Origin: JAFGIT01 sp016929465 [NCBI: Candidatus Coatesbacteria bacterium]
Lineage (GTDB): Bacteria; B130-G9
Length of the DNA: 5,994 nt
Assembly: GCA_016929465.1 (NCBI GenBank)
Contig: JAFGIT010000070.1
Location: 1-5,994 of the forward strand
Direction: 5' to 3'
Within the stretch, counting starts at the first letter, position 1. Each line of letters begins with the position of its first letter. Under the pieces are notes generated by a model. That model made no database searches. It was not told the origin of the DNA and saw only the letters and a program-made list of their open reading frames with translations. This document shows positions 1-5,994 of this stretch, in pieces. A program made the translations under genes and the position numbers.

Positions 1-1491
1 CTGCCTGTCCCATCCCGGTGAATAATACGATCCAGCTGCAGCGGCCTCGACTCGCATTGGCTGCGTTGGTTTGAACACGGATATCAATACCCCGAGTGCA
101 GCCTCCTCTCGCACAACGACTCCTCGAAGCTCTCGAATATGGGAGACAGAGACATGTCCGGATTTGACCGATAGTATAATCTGCTTTGTCTTGCCTCCCT
201 TCCCTTCGTCATGGAAATAGAGCCGCCCGTCAATTCCTTTGTCAGCGCCTTTCCTTTCCTCGGCTGGCCTCGCGCCGACCAGCCCCAATGCCCACCATTG
301 AAACTGGTAGGGATTTTCCTTGGCCAAGGCCATGGCGCCCGTCAGGGATACGGGCTCGCCAATGACGGCGAAATCCTTGCGGACCTTATCGCCAAATGTG
401 CTCTCCAATCGATATTTCATCAGAGTCACCGCCAGATGTGTTATGTCGATGCCGATCCAGCGCCTCTTCAGTCGGTGTGCAACCGCAACAGTTGTCCCAC
501 AACCGCAGAATGGATCCAGAACGACATCCCCCTCATTGCTACTCGTCTTTATGATCCTCTCGAGAAGCGACTCCGGCTTCTGTGTTGGATATCCAAGGCG
601 TTCCCTCGCTTGGGAACTTATTGGCTTGAGGTCAGTCCACACATCCTGCAATGGGACGCCGGGCATCTCATCAAGATAGCGCTTGTACGCTGGAACACAG
701 CCTGGTCTGCTCTGGATAATCCTGCCCTCATCAATCAGTTGCTGCATTTTCTCTTTACTATAGCGCCAATAGCGAGTTACGCCCATGACCTCGTATCTTG
801 GATTGCCTTTCCTCTCCCCGCCGGGTCCCGTCAGATCTCCGAGCCTGTATCTGCGGCCAGTGCCTTCCTCCACATAGCGATAGAATCTATCTATGTATTC
901 TTGGTCATAGGGAGTATGAATAGGATCCCAGATCCAATCATCGCTCTTTGTATAGAAGAGAATAACGTCATGTATGCGTCCATGTTGTCGCCGGCCTTGC
1001 TTCGTATCGCTGTGAGCGCTACTTCTCTTCCAGATGATCTCAGTCCGAAAGTGTCGCGGCCCAAAGATGGCATCCATCAGTAGCTTTAGATAATGACTCG
1101 CCGTCGGATCGCAATGCAGATATATGCTGCCCGTCGGCTTCAGGATTCGTCTTAACTCAGCCAATCGGGGCGCCATCATGGCCAGATAGGCCATCATGTC
1201 GTTGTCGCCGAGCAGTCTTCTGAAGCCCTGCATCGCCTCGGAGACTCCCCCACCCGACTCGACTGCTGATTGATAGGCCCAGACTGCGTCTTGGTCCCAA
1301 TGCCAGGTGTCTTTGAAGGCCTTTATCTGCGCGGGAGAGAGCGAGCCATTTTTCTCGGCAAAGAGGACATTATAGTCTTGGTTGCTGTTAAATGGCGGAT
1401 CCAGATAGATGAGATCGACCGAATCTTTATCTAGATGCTGTCTGATGACTTCTAGATTGTCACCGTAGAAGAGGACGTTAGTGTTTTTCAT
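1..1491 (-). CDS. DNA methyltransferase (beta-class N4/N6) with C-terminal Mrr-like PD-(D/E)XK nuclease domain, C-terminus cut by window edge
   Basis: One uninterrupted frame of 497 codons runs from ATG at 1491 to base 1 with no stop, so the C-terminus is missing. Residues 1-360 form an S-adenosylmethionine-dependent amino-methyltransferase: DPPF (motif IV, residues 31-34) comes first, YPTQKP (301-306) precedes the SAM-binding DPFCGCGTT (326-334), and GID (347-349) follows. The order IV-TRD-X-I is that of beta-class adenine-N6 or cytosine-N4 enzymes. After a linker, residues 394-497 resemble the Mrr/PD-(D/E)XK fold: [10 protein letters not shown], then GADKGIDG (415-422, candidate metal ligand D421), then a beta strand ending SVKSG with K443. 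Ser441 stands where this fold usually has Glu or Gln. The protein may modify and cut DNA, or use the extra domain only for binding. The gene follows fabH by 21 bases with its own strong ribosome-binding site. Methyltransferase identity is firm, the nuclease-like domain is likely, and target base and specificity are unknown. Confidence 0.9.
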   Translation of the reverse strand, partial: MKNTNVLFYGDNLEVIRQHLDKDSVDLIYLDPPFNSNQDYNVLFAEKNGSLSPAQIKAFKDTWHWDQDAVWAYQSAVESGGGVSEAMQGFRRLLGDNDMMAYLAMMAPRLAELRRILKPTGSIYLHCDPTASHYLKLLMDAIFGPRHFRTEIIWKRSSAHSDTKQGRRQHGRIHDVILFYTKSDDWIWDPIHTPYDQEYIDRFYRYVEEGTGRRYRLGDLTGPGGERKGNPRYEVMGVTRYWRYSKEKMQQLIDEGRIIQSRPGCVPAYKRYLDEMPGVPLQDVWTDLKPISSQARERLGYPTQKPESLLERIIKTSSNEGDVVLDPFCGCGTTVAVAHRLKRRWIGIDITHLAVTLMKYRLESTFGDKVRKDFAVIGEPVSLTGAMALAKENPYQFQWWALGLVGARPAEERKGADKGIDGRLYFHDEGKGGKTKQIILSVKSGHVSVSHIRELRGVVVREEAALGVLISVFKPTQPMRVEAAAAGSYYSPGWDRQ

Positions 1492-1492
1492 G

Positions 1493-1500
1493 CCTCCTCC
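1493..1500 (-). promoter_or_regulatory. Strong Shine-Dalgarno for the methyltransferase-nuclease gene
   Basis: The minus strand reads GGAGGAGG, then one base, then ATG at 1491. It is the most complete Shine-Dalgarno sequence in the window and lies inside the 21-base gap after the fabH stop. It fixes the start at 1491 and suggests efficient translation independent of coupling to fabH. Confidence 0.7.
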
Positions 1501-1512
1501 TGAATCACGCCA

Positions 1513-2499
1513 CTACCACCTGACGATCGACGAGCCCCAGGTATATCCTGCGCCGAAGGCCGTAAGCAGTATCAGGTCGCCCTTCACGATCTTTCCAGTG
1601 GCCTGGGCCTCATCCAGCGAGATAGGGATCGACGCTGCGGACGTGTTCCCGTACTTCTGGATTGAGGGGATTATTTTGTCCATCGTGGTGCCAAGCTTCT
1701 TCACAAGTCCCTCGATGATCCGCCAGTTAGCCTGGTGCGGGAAAAGCATCTTCATCTGATCGACCGTCATATTCTGCTCCTCGAGAGCCTGCGTCGAGAT
1801 ACTCGCCATGCAGCGAATTGCCATCTTGAAGGTCGTCTGTCCGTCCATGTAGATGTAGTGCATCCGTTTCTGAACAGTCTCCAGGCTCGCAGGATTTCTG
1901 GACCCGCCAGCGGGTAGCTTGAGCGAGTCCGCGTAAGAGCCGTCAGATTTGAGATGAACGCTGATGATGCGTGATTCCTCCGAATCATCGGACGCCTGCA
2001 CAACCACTGCCCCCGCGCCATCGCCAAACAAAACACAGGTATTCCTATCCTCGAAATCAGAGAACTTCGAAAGCGTCTCGCTGCCTATCACGAGGATTGT
2101 CTTATATCGACCGGCTCTTATCATGTTGGTCGCGACGGAAAGCCCGCAGATGAAGCCGGAACACCCCGCGGTTACATCAAAGGCCATCGCATTCTTCGCC
2201 CCAAGCAGTTCTTGAGTAAGGCACGCCGTCGAGGGGAATGCCATGTCACTCGTCGCTGTTGCAACGATAATGATCTCAATGTCCTCCGGGGCAACCGACG
2301 CGCTTTCGAGCGCTTTGACAGCTGCGCGATGAGCCAGGTCAGAGGCAGCCTCATCGTCCGCGCAATAGTGCCGTTCTTTGATCCCCGTCATTGACGTCAT
2401 CCACTCGTCAGTCGTATCGACGATCTTCATCAGGTCGAAGTTGGTGACGACCTTATCGGGAACGTAGCTCCCTATGCTCATTATCCTAGCTTGAACCAT
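1513..2499 (-). CDS. fabH: Beta-ketoacyl-ACP synthase III (FabH)
   Basis: Cytosolic condensing enzyme that starts type II fatty acid synthesis by joining an acyl-CoA primer to malonyl-ACP. At 328 residues it has the usual length (about 317 in E. coli). The thiolase-fold catalytic triad is visible: Cys113 in VTAGCSGF, His255 in FPHQAN and Asn285 in YGNTSAAS. The CoA-pocket Trp33 (DEW), the FGDGAGA turn (159-165) and the typical C-terminal GAGYTWGSS segment are present. At the position of E. coli Arg36, which contacts CoA, this protein has Met37. The ATG is preceded by AGGAG at 2505-2509 and gives the normal N-terminus (ARIMSIGSYVPDKVV). It lies 18 bases after plsX and 21 bases before the methyltransferase-nuclease gene. 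Identity is firm; primer preference (acetyl, branched or longer) cannot be read from sequence. Confidence 0.97.
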   Translation of the reverse strand: MVQARIMSIGSYVPDKVVTNFDLMKIVDTTDEWMTSMTGIKERHYCADDEAASDLAHRAAVKALESASVAPEDIEIIIVATATSDMAFPSTACLTQELLGAKNAMAFDVTAGCSGFICGLSVATNMIRAGRYKTILVIGSETLSKFSDFEDRNTCVLFGDGAGAVVVQASDDSEESRIISVHLKSDGSYADSLKLPAGGSRNPASLETVQKRMHYIYMDGQTTFKMAIRCMASISTQALEEQNMTVDQMKMLFPHQANWRIIEGLVKKLGTTMDKIIPSIQKYGNTSAASIPISLDEAQATGKIVKGDLILLTAFGAGYTWGSSIVRW

Positions 2500-2517
2500 A
2501 TCATCTCCTAAACTCGC

Positions 2518-3525
2518 CTAGCGTCGAAGCTCCATTTTCTCCGCAATCTGTTCAGTCATTTCAGATTCGGAGAAATCATGCGCTCTTTTAAGGGCGTTTC
2601 TGATGGCTTTCGTATTGGAGCCGCCATGACATATTACACAGACACCATTTACACCTAAGAGAATCGCTCCCCCGTACTCAGAATAGTCCATCTGCTTCTT
2701 CAGCCTCTGCAAGGACGGCTTCACGAGCGCCGCCCCGGCTTTGCTCATTAGACTGGAAGAGAGAGCGTCTTTCATCATCCCGAGAACTGTCTCAGCTACG
2801 CCCTCAGTTATCTTCAACACGATATTGCCGACGAAGCCGTCGCAGACGACCACATCGACGTCGCCCTTGAAGACGTCCCGTCCCTCGATATTGCCGACGA
2901 AATCGATCGAGGGCTCATCGCGCATCGCCTGGAGCACACGGCGGCTGAAATCGTTGCCCTTTGTGTCCTCAGTGCCAATGCTGAGAAGCCCCACCTTCGG
3001 ATTGCTCTTCTGAAGAACAATGCCTGCATAGACGCTACCCATGACCCCGAATTGGACTAGGTAATCGATCTTGCAGTCAACGTTCGCGCCGAGATCCAGA
3101 ACTACCGTCCCGGTCTTGCGATTCGGAAAAACCTGCGCGATCGCAGGACGCTGCACACCTTTAGCAAGTCCCATCTCACACCTGGCCGCGGCCATCATCG
3201 CGCCGGTATTCCCCGCGCTAACAACCGCGATAGCCTCGCCCTTCTTCACCAGACTGGCCGCCAACCGAATTGAGGACCTTCGCTTGCCTCGGATCACGAC
3301 AGATGGAGCATCGGACATCGAGACGACCTCGGGAGCATGGTGGATGCTCAGTCTGCCGCCTTCCTTCTCACCCAGCTCGTCGAGGTGCGACTTTATCGTC
3401 TGCCCCTCTCCAACCAGGATCACGTCGATGCCGAAATCATGGGAGGCGCTGACGGCGCCCATGATCGTCTCCTTGGGCGCGAAATCGCCTCCCATAGCAT
3501 CCAGTGCGATGGGGCCCTTTGACAC
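2518..3525 (-). CDS. plsX: Phosphate acyltransferase PlsX (acyl-ACP:phosphate acyltransferase)
   Basis: Converts acyl-ACP and inorganic phosphate to acyl-phosphate, the donor used by membrane-bound PlsY to make lysophosphatidate; PlsX itself is a peripheral membrane protein. The 335-residue length is normal. Family signatures run the whole length: IALDAMGGDFAPKE (6-19), SAGNTGA (103-109), LDLGANVD (143-150), IGTEDTKGN (183-191), GNIEGRDVF (211-219), CDGFVGNIVLK (228-238) and GGAILLGVNG near 285-294 followed by HGGSNTKAI (300-308). The start is GTG. No other start codon exists between it and the upstream in-frame stop, and the next ATG would remove the conserved LDAMGGD strand. It begins four bases after the rpmF stop with only a weak purine-rich site (AGAAGAG) inside rpmF, so translation is probably coupled to rpmF. 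Identity is firm. Confidence 0.97.
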   Translation of the reverse strand: MSKGPIALDAMGGDFAPKETIMGAVSASHDFGIDVILVGEGQTIKSHLDELGEKEGGRLSIHHAPEVVSMSDAPSVVIRGKRRSSIRLAASLVKKGEAIAVVSAGNTGAMMAAARCEMGLAKGVQRPAIAQVFPNRKTGTVVLDLGANVDCKIDYLVQFGVMGSVYAGIVLQKSNPKVGLLSIGTEDTKGNDFSRRVLQAMRDEPSIDFVGNIEGRDVFKGDVDVVVCDGFVGNIVLKITEGVAETVLGMMKDALSSSLMSKAGAALVKPSLQRLKKQMDYSEYGGAILLGVNGVCVICHGGSNTKAIRNALKRAHDFSESEMTEQIAEKMELRR

Positions 3526-3529
3526 GTGT

Positions 3530-3712
3530 TTATTTCTCTTCTATTTTGAGCACCTGCTCGCTCCCGAGGTGCCCGCACTTCGGACACACGACGTGGGGAA
3601 GCTTCGGCGCTTTGCAGTTCGAGCAGCTCACGACCGATGGCGCCTTCAGCGCCTTCTGTGAACTCCGCATGCGCTTTCGCGTGTGCGATGATCTGCGTTT
3701 TGGTACTGCCAT
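3530..3712 (-). CDS. rpmF: 50S ribosomal protein L32 (zinc-ribbon form)
   Basis: A 60-residue basic ribosomal protein. The N-terminus MAVPKRRSSHTRKRMR is the classic L32 opening: the Arg/Lys-rich tail enters the large subunit RNA. Four cysteines, C30, C33, C43 and C46 (CSNC and CPKC), form a zinc ribbon, so this is the zinc-binding (C+) form. The start is ATG at 3712, one base after the ndk stop. AAAGGAA at 3721-3727, inside the end of ndk, serves as ribosome-binding site. An in-frame extension back to 3772 exists but overlaps ndk and is not L32-like. Linkage rpmF-plsX-fabH is conserved in many bacteria; the DUF177 (YceD) gene that often precedes rpmF is absent, and ndk takes its place. Confidence 0.97.
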   Translation of the reverse strand: MAVPKRRSSHTRKRMRSSQKALKAPSVVSCSNCKAPKLPHVVCPKCGHLGSEQVLKIEEK

Positions 3713-3713
3713 A

Positions 3714-4154
3714 TCACTGTTTCCTTTCTGTTTGAATAATCTCGGACTTGGAGAAGAAGAAGCCAATCTCATATTCCGCGGATGCAGGCGAATCCGAGCC
3801 GTGCACGGCGTTCTCCTGGATCGATGAGGCCAGTTTCCTCCTTATTGTACCCGCTAAGGCATCTGCCGGATTCGTCGCTCCCATAATGGTGCGCACCCTC
3901 GCAATCGCGTCATCTCCCTCGAGAACCGCGACAATCGAAGGGCCGCTCGACATGAATTCGCAAAGGCTGCTGTAAAAGGGCCTCTCTTTGTGCACAACAT
4001 AGAATCCCTCGGCCTGCTCCTTACTGAGCCAGACCATTTTCAAGGCCACGATTCGGAGGCCCGCACGCTCGAAAAAGCCCAGGACCTCGTTGGCCACATT
4101 GCCACGCACCGAGTCCGGCTTCACTATAGTAAGAGTTCTTTCCATTTCACTCAT
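3714..4154 (-). CDS. ndk: Nucleoside diphosphate kinase
   Basis: Cytosolic enzyme that moves the gamma-phosphate from ATP to other NDPs through a phosphohistidine, balancing NTP and dNTP pools. The 146-residue length fits. Active-site residues fall at almost exactly the positions known from well-studied NDKs: Lys12 (VKPDSV), Tyr52, Arg88, Thr94, Arg105, Asn115 and the phosphorylated His118 in NAVHGSDSP, then Glu129 (EYEIGFFF). Two starts are possible, ATG at 4154 (MSEMERTL) and ATG at 4145 (MERTL). The shorter form matches the usual bacterial N-terminus, and neither has a strong ribosome-binding site. It leads a tight run with rpmF (one-base gap), plsX and fabH. A 101-base gap separates it from the methyltransferase upstream, so a new promoter could lie there. 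Identity is firm; only the start is open. Confidence 0.97.
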   Translation of the reverse strand: MSEMERTLTIVKPDSVRGNVANEVLGFFERAGLRIVALKMVWLSKEQAEGFYVVHKERPFYSSLCEFMSSGPSIVAVLEGDDAIARVRTIMGATNPADALAGTIRRKLASSIQENAVHGSDSPASAEYEIGFFFSKSEIIQTERKQ

Positions 4155-4174
4155 TCTTGACCGCTACCTAACTG

Positions 4175-4180
4175 ACTATA
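4175..4180 (-). promoter_or_regulatory. Candidate -10 element upstream of ndk (weak)
   Basis: The minus strand reads TATAGT (five of six matches to TATAAT) in an AT-rich patch about 20 bases before the first ndk ATG. It lies in the 101-base gap between the upstream methyltransferase stop and ndk. I find no acceptable -35 hexamer at 15-19 bases, so the call rests only on the -10 match and on the gap position. Confidence 0.25.
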
Positions 4181-4255
4181 AACATAGAACATAAATCGAC
4201 GCATTCTCGCCCCAAGACAATAACCAAGCTACCAGGCTTGCTGCGAGAGACCTGC

Positions 4256-5071
4256 CTATTCCTTCCTGAAGTTCAAGCAATAATGGTGAAAAGTATTGCT
4301 CACCCAAGCATTCCCAATGCCATACGGTGCAAGTCTCTGGTCGCTCTGACACCAGATCTTCTCGTCTTTTAGAGCAAATATGTCTCCCAAACGTTTCCCA
4401 ATATCCCATGCGAGAGGATATATCCTACCTCTCTTCTTAATATTTTTCACGATGACAGTCAAATATCCTCGCTCGCGCAAGAGCGAATAAACCTTGTGAA
4501 ACAAGCCAACTATCTCGTCCACAAACTTGCCGTAATCCGATATATTGCCAAGGTCGTTCTCATCGTCAGAATAGAACAGGTCGAGCCCTTCCTCGTGACG
4601 CCTCTTCTGAGTACCGGCACCCTTCTGTTTCAACATGTCCCAATAGGGAGGGCTGGTTATGCAATAGTCCACCTCCGGTATATCGAATTTTTCGAGTTCC
4701 CTCGCATCGCCCTCGAAAAGCACAGGTCGCAGGTTACCTTCGGCGGCAGGTCCTGTGATATTTGCCTCGAACGTCTCAGCTATCCGCTCCCTGGCAATGG
4801 AAGCATACCTGGGATTCAACTCGATCCCAAAGCCCATCCTCCCGGATTCCAAGCACGCGAGCAGGGTAGAGCCGGTCCCTGCCATCGGGTCAAGGACAAC
4901 TTGCCCCGACTTCGTGAAGAAGCGAATAAACTCGGAAGCGAGCTCCTCCGGAAACTTCGCGGGGTGAACCAGCACATTCTTCGTCCGGCGAGCGGGACTC
5001 AGCTCGAACCAGCTCTTCTGAAATTTGATCCACTCCTTGGGAGAAAGGTCATTCAGGCGGTTTTTGAACAT
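4256..5071 (-). CDS. DNA methyltransferase, gamma-like motif order (N4-cytosine or N6-adenine)
   Basis: A 271-residue SAM-dependent DNA amino-methyltransferase. Numbered from ATG 5071: VLVHPAKFPEEL (34-45, motif X-like region), the SAM loop VVLDPMAGTGST (58-69), GIELNP (82-87, acidic residue E84 for ribose), and the catalytic TSPPYW (139-144). Motif I precedes motif IV, the opposite of the other methyltransferase in this window. TSPPY is common in cytosine-N4 enzymes but also occurs in adenine enzymes, so the base is undecided. The frame stays open to GTG 5101, but ATG 5071 gives a more natural N-terminus (MFKNRLNDLS) and less overlap. Neither start has a clear Shine-Dalgarno. The gene starts inside the last 23 bases of the lipoprotein gene, so translation is probably coupled. 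No partner endonuclease is adjacent; it could be an orphan or part of a wider modification system. Confidence 0.92.
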   Translation of the reverse strand: MFKNRLNDLSPKEWIKFQKSWFELSPARRTKNVLVHPAKFPEELASEFIRFFTKSGQVVLDPMAGTGSTLLACLESGRMGFGIELNPRYASIARERIAETFEANITGPAAEGNLRPVLFEGDARELEKFDIPEVDYCITSPPYWDMLKQKGAGTQKRRHEEGLDLFYSDDENDLGNISDYGKFVDEIVGLFHKVYSLLRERGYLTVIVKNIKKRGRIYPLAWDIGKRLGDIFALKDEKIWCQSDQRLAPYGIGNAWVSNTFHHYCLNFRKE

Positions 5072-5726
5072 CGGCCGCTTTTGACTTGGGCAGGAAATCA
5101 CTGCAACAACGGAAAGTGACGGGCGGTACGCGGTAGAATTTGATGGCTTTCTCGGTCTTCGTCACACAGGAGACCCTATCGGATGCGGTTGCCCAGGAGC
5201 CGCCCATCAATATCGCATGCTCGGTAACTCCGGCATCGGTCCACTCCCAGTAATTGCCGACCATGTCATAAGCGCCATACCCGCTCACGCAGGTCTGATA
5301 CTTGCCGGTGAGGGCAGGCTTGGACGCGGTGACCTCCCGGTCCGTCTTACGAAGACCATACCAGGTATAATACTGATCGGTCTTGACTATCCCCACGTTG
5401 CAGGCCCCCTCTCGAAACTCATTGCCGTAAGGATATTGGAAATGGTGCGGACCCGAGCAGGCCCTCGACCACTCATCGGTCGTGCAGAGTCGCTTCCCCT
5501 GCGATAGGCATATTCCGACCGCATCAGCAAAATTGACGAAGTTCCGGACCTTCACGCCGGGCTCATTCGGATACTCGTATTTATCTATGCAAAAAGTGTC
5601 CACCGGGACCATGTCCGCAGGACAGGTGCGCATATCGTCCTTGGCCGCCGGCTGACCGATCACGGTAGCGGACACGCAGCCCGCAACAAGTGCAAATACT
5701 ACATAAATTGCTATTCTTGATTTCAC
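5049..5726 (-). CDS. Lipoprotein with formylglycine-generating enzyme (SUMF1) family domain
   Basis: A 225-residue exported protein. The N-terminus is a short lipoprotein signal (MKSRIAIYVVFALVAG) with lipobox VAGC, so Cys17 is probably lipidated; +2 is Val, not Asp. The rest is an FGE-sulfatase domain: FCIDKYEYPN (45-54), RLCTTDEWSRAC (79-90), YPYGN (98-102), MVGNYWEWT (155-163), GGSW (175-178) and the terminal TFRCC (204-208). Besides Cys17 it has ten cysteines, likely disulfide-bonded outside the cytoplasm. The catalytic pair that true FGEs carry just after GGSW/Y (spacing C-x4-C) is missing: Thr and Arg occupy those places. No sulfatase is nearby, so sulfatase activation is doubtful and a structural or binding role is more likely. 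GTG 5726 has GGAG seven bases upstream. A longer GTG start at 5762 would sit about at the predicted transcription start and lengthen the signal unusually. Confidence 0.85.
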   Translation of the reverse strand: MKSRIAIYVVFALVAGCVSATVIGQPAAKDDMRTCPADMVPVDTFCIDKYEYPNEPGVKVRNFVNFADAVGICLSQGKRLCTTDEWSRACSGPHHFQYPYGNEFREGACNVGIVKTDQYYTWYGLRKTDREVTASKPALTGKYQTCVSGYGAYDMVGNYWEWTDAGVTEHAILMGGSWATASDRVSCVTKTEKAIKFYRVPPVTFRCCSDFLPKSKAADVQKPPE

Positions 5727-5765
5727 AAGAATTCTCCAGATGCCCGTTAGGTGGAATTTCACTGC

Positions 5766-5794
5766 AATCTAGCTCCACCGAGACCGCCTGTCAA
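5766..5794 (-). promoter_or_regulatory. Sigma70-type promoter for the lipoprotein-methyltransferase genes
   Basis: On the minus strand, TTGACA (5794-5789, perfect -35) is followed by 17 bases and TAGATT (5771-5766, four of six matches with the important A2 and T6). Transcription should begin near 5757-5760. That gives a leader of about 33 bases carrying the GGAG ribosome-binding site and supports GTG 5726 as the lipoprotein start. It could drive the whole minus-strand run. This is a prediction from consensus and spacing only. Confidence 0.6.
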
Positions 5795-5803
5795 GAAAGA
5801 CAA

Positions 5804-5880
5804 GGGCAAAGAGGTCCAAGGGGTCAAGAAGGTCAAAGAGGGCAAAAAGGTCAATAGGTCAATAGGTCAAAAGGTCAAGG
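5804..5880. repeat. Purine-rich tandem repeat, nine units of GGTCAA type
   Basis: Nine head-to-tail units begin with GGTCAA or a close variant. The first five are 9 bases long (GGGCAAAGA, GGTCCAAGG, GGTCAAGAA, GGTCAAAGA, GGGCAAAAA). The last four are 8 bases long (GGTCAATA twice, GGTCAAAA, GGTCAAGG). The plus strand is nearly free of T outside the GGTC step. The array ends about 10 bases upstream of the lipoprotein promoter. On the minus strand each typical unit reads TTGACC, one base from a -35 hexamer. The unit number could vary by slippage. Confidence 0.8.
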
Positions 5881-5943
5881 GGGGCATGGGTGTAGGACGG
5901 GCTTTCCGAGGCTGAGCCATAAATCACGACGGTTCTTTCGTAG

Positions 5944-5963
5944 GGGCGATTCACGAATCGCCC
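5944..5963. repeat. REP-like perfect palindrome (GGGCGATTC/GAATCGCCC)
   Basis: A perfect 9-base inverted repeat with a 2-base centre (AC), preceded by GTAGG. It can fold as a hairpin or cruciform on either strand, but no T-run follows, so it is not a typical terminator. From memory, short GTAGGGGC...GCCC palindromes are dispersed between genes in many environmental bacterial genomes, which points to a REP-type interspersed element. Only one copy is in this window, so its repetitive nature is not shown here. Confidence 0.6.
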
Positions 5964-5994
5964 ATATAAGATTTTCGGATAATCATGCTGACTA

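Noticed and set aside
211-1083. Long open frame of 290 codons on the plus strand
   Set aside because: It lies wholly antisense to the methyltransferase-nuclease gene, whose motifs are clear. Its own translation shows no recognisable domain, so it is a shadow frame.
3071-3661. Plus-strand open frame of 196 codons
   Set aside because: It is antisense to plsX and rpmF, both firmly identified, and its product is low-complexity with no family resemblance.
3713-3772. N-terminal extension of rpmF by 20 codons
   Set aside because: It overlaps the ndk coding end and adds sequence not found on L32. The ATG at 3712 has a ribosome-binding site and gives the canonical MAVPKRR start.
4225-4240. Hairpin CAAGC-6 bases-GCTTG after the upstream methyltransferase stop, considered as a terminator
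   Set aside because: The stem is only five base pairs, is not GC-rich, and no T-run follows on the minus strand.
4496-5119. Plus-strand open frame of 207 codons
   Set aside because: It is antisense to the gamma-like methyltransferase, which carries DPMAGTGST and TSPPYW. The plus-strand product has no motif.
5804-5880. GGTCAA array considered as a CRISPR
   Set aside because: Units are 8-9 bases with no unique spacers, and no cas gene is present.
5881-5994. Searched for the end of another gene upstream of the lipoprotein
   Set aside because: Only very short frames occur. One minus-strand frame starting ATGATTATCCG stops within the palindrome after about 11 codons, so no coding region is supported.

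Overview
The window is a bacterial segment in which every supported gene lies on the minus strand. Reading in transcription order (from high to low coordinates), it starts with a non-coding stretch at about 5727-5994. This stretch holds a REP-like palindrome, a purine-rich tandem repeat and a good sigma70-type promoter. Then come a secreted lipoprotein of the formylglycine-generating-enzyme (SUMF1) fold, a small DNA methyltransferase overlapping its 3' end, and a 101-base gap. After the gap are nucleoside diphosphate kinase (ndk), ribosomal protein L32 (rpmF), PlsX and FabH, and finally a second DNA methyltransferase that carries a PD-(D/E)XK nuclease-like C-terminal domain and runs off the window at base 1.

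The rpmF-plsX-fabH trio is the well-known bacterial cluster linking ribosome synthesis with fatty acid and phospholipid initiation. PlsX makes acyl-phosphate from acyl-ACP for glycerolipid synthesis, and FabH starts type II fatty acid elongation. Here ndk sits directly upstream with one base between the genes. The gaps from ndk to the terminal methyltransferase are 1, 4, 18 and 21 bases, which suggests one transcript. The usual fabD-fabG-acpP continuation is absent, and the methyltransferase/nuclease gene occupies its place.

The two methyltransferases have opposite motif orders. The downstream one has DPPF (motif IV) first and DPFCGCGTT (motif I) late, which is beta class. The upstream one has DPMAGTGST (motif I) before TSPPYW (motif IV), which is gamma-like. 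They therefore look like independent acquisitions flanking a housekeeping operon. A DNA-modification or defence role is plausible for both but unproven.

The organism cannot be named from this sequence. A lipoprotein signal, a four-cysteine L32, GTG starts, medium GC content and the GGGCGATTC/GAATCGCCC palindrome fit an environmental bacterium, perhaps deltaproteobacterial or from an uncultured phylum. This is only an impression. I see no tRNA, rRNA, CRISPR array, transposase or phage gene. The plus strand carries no gene I can support.
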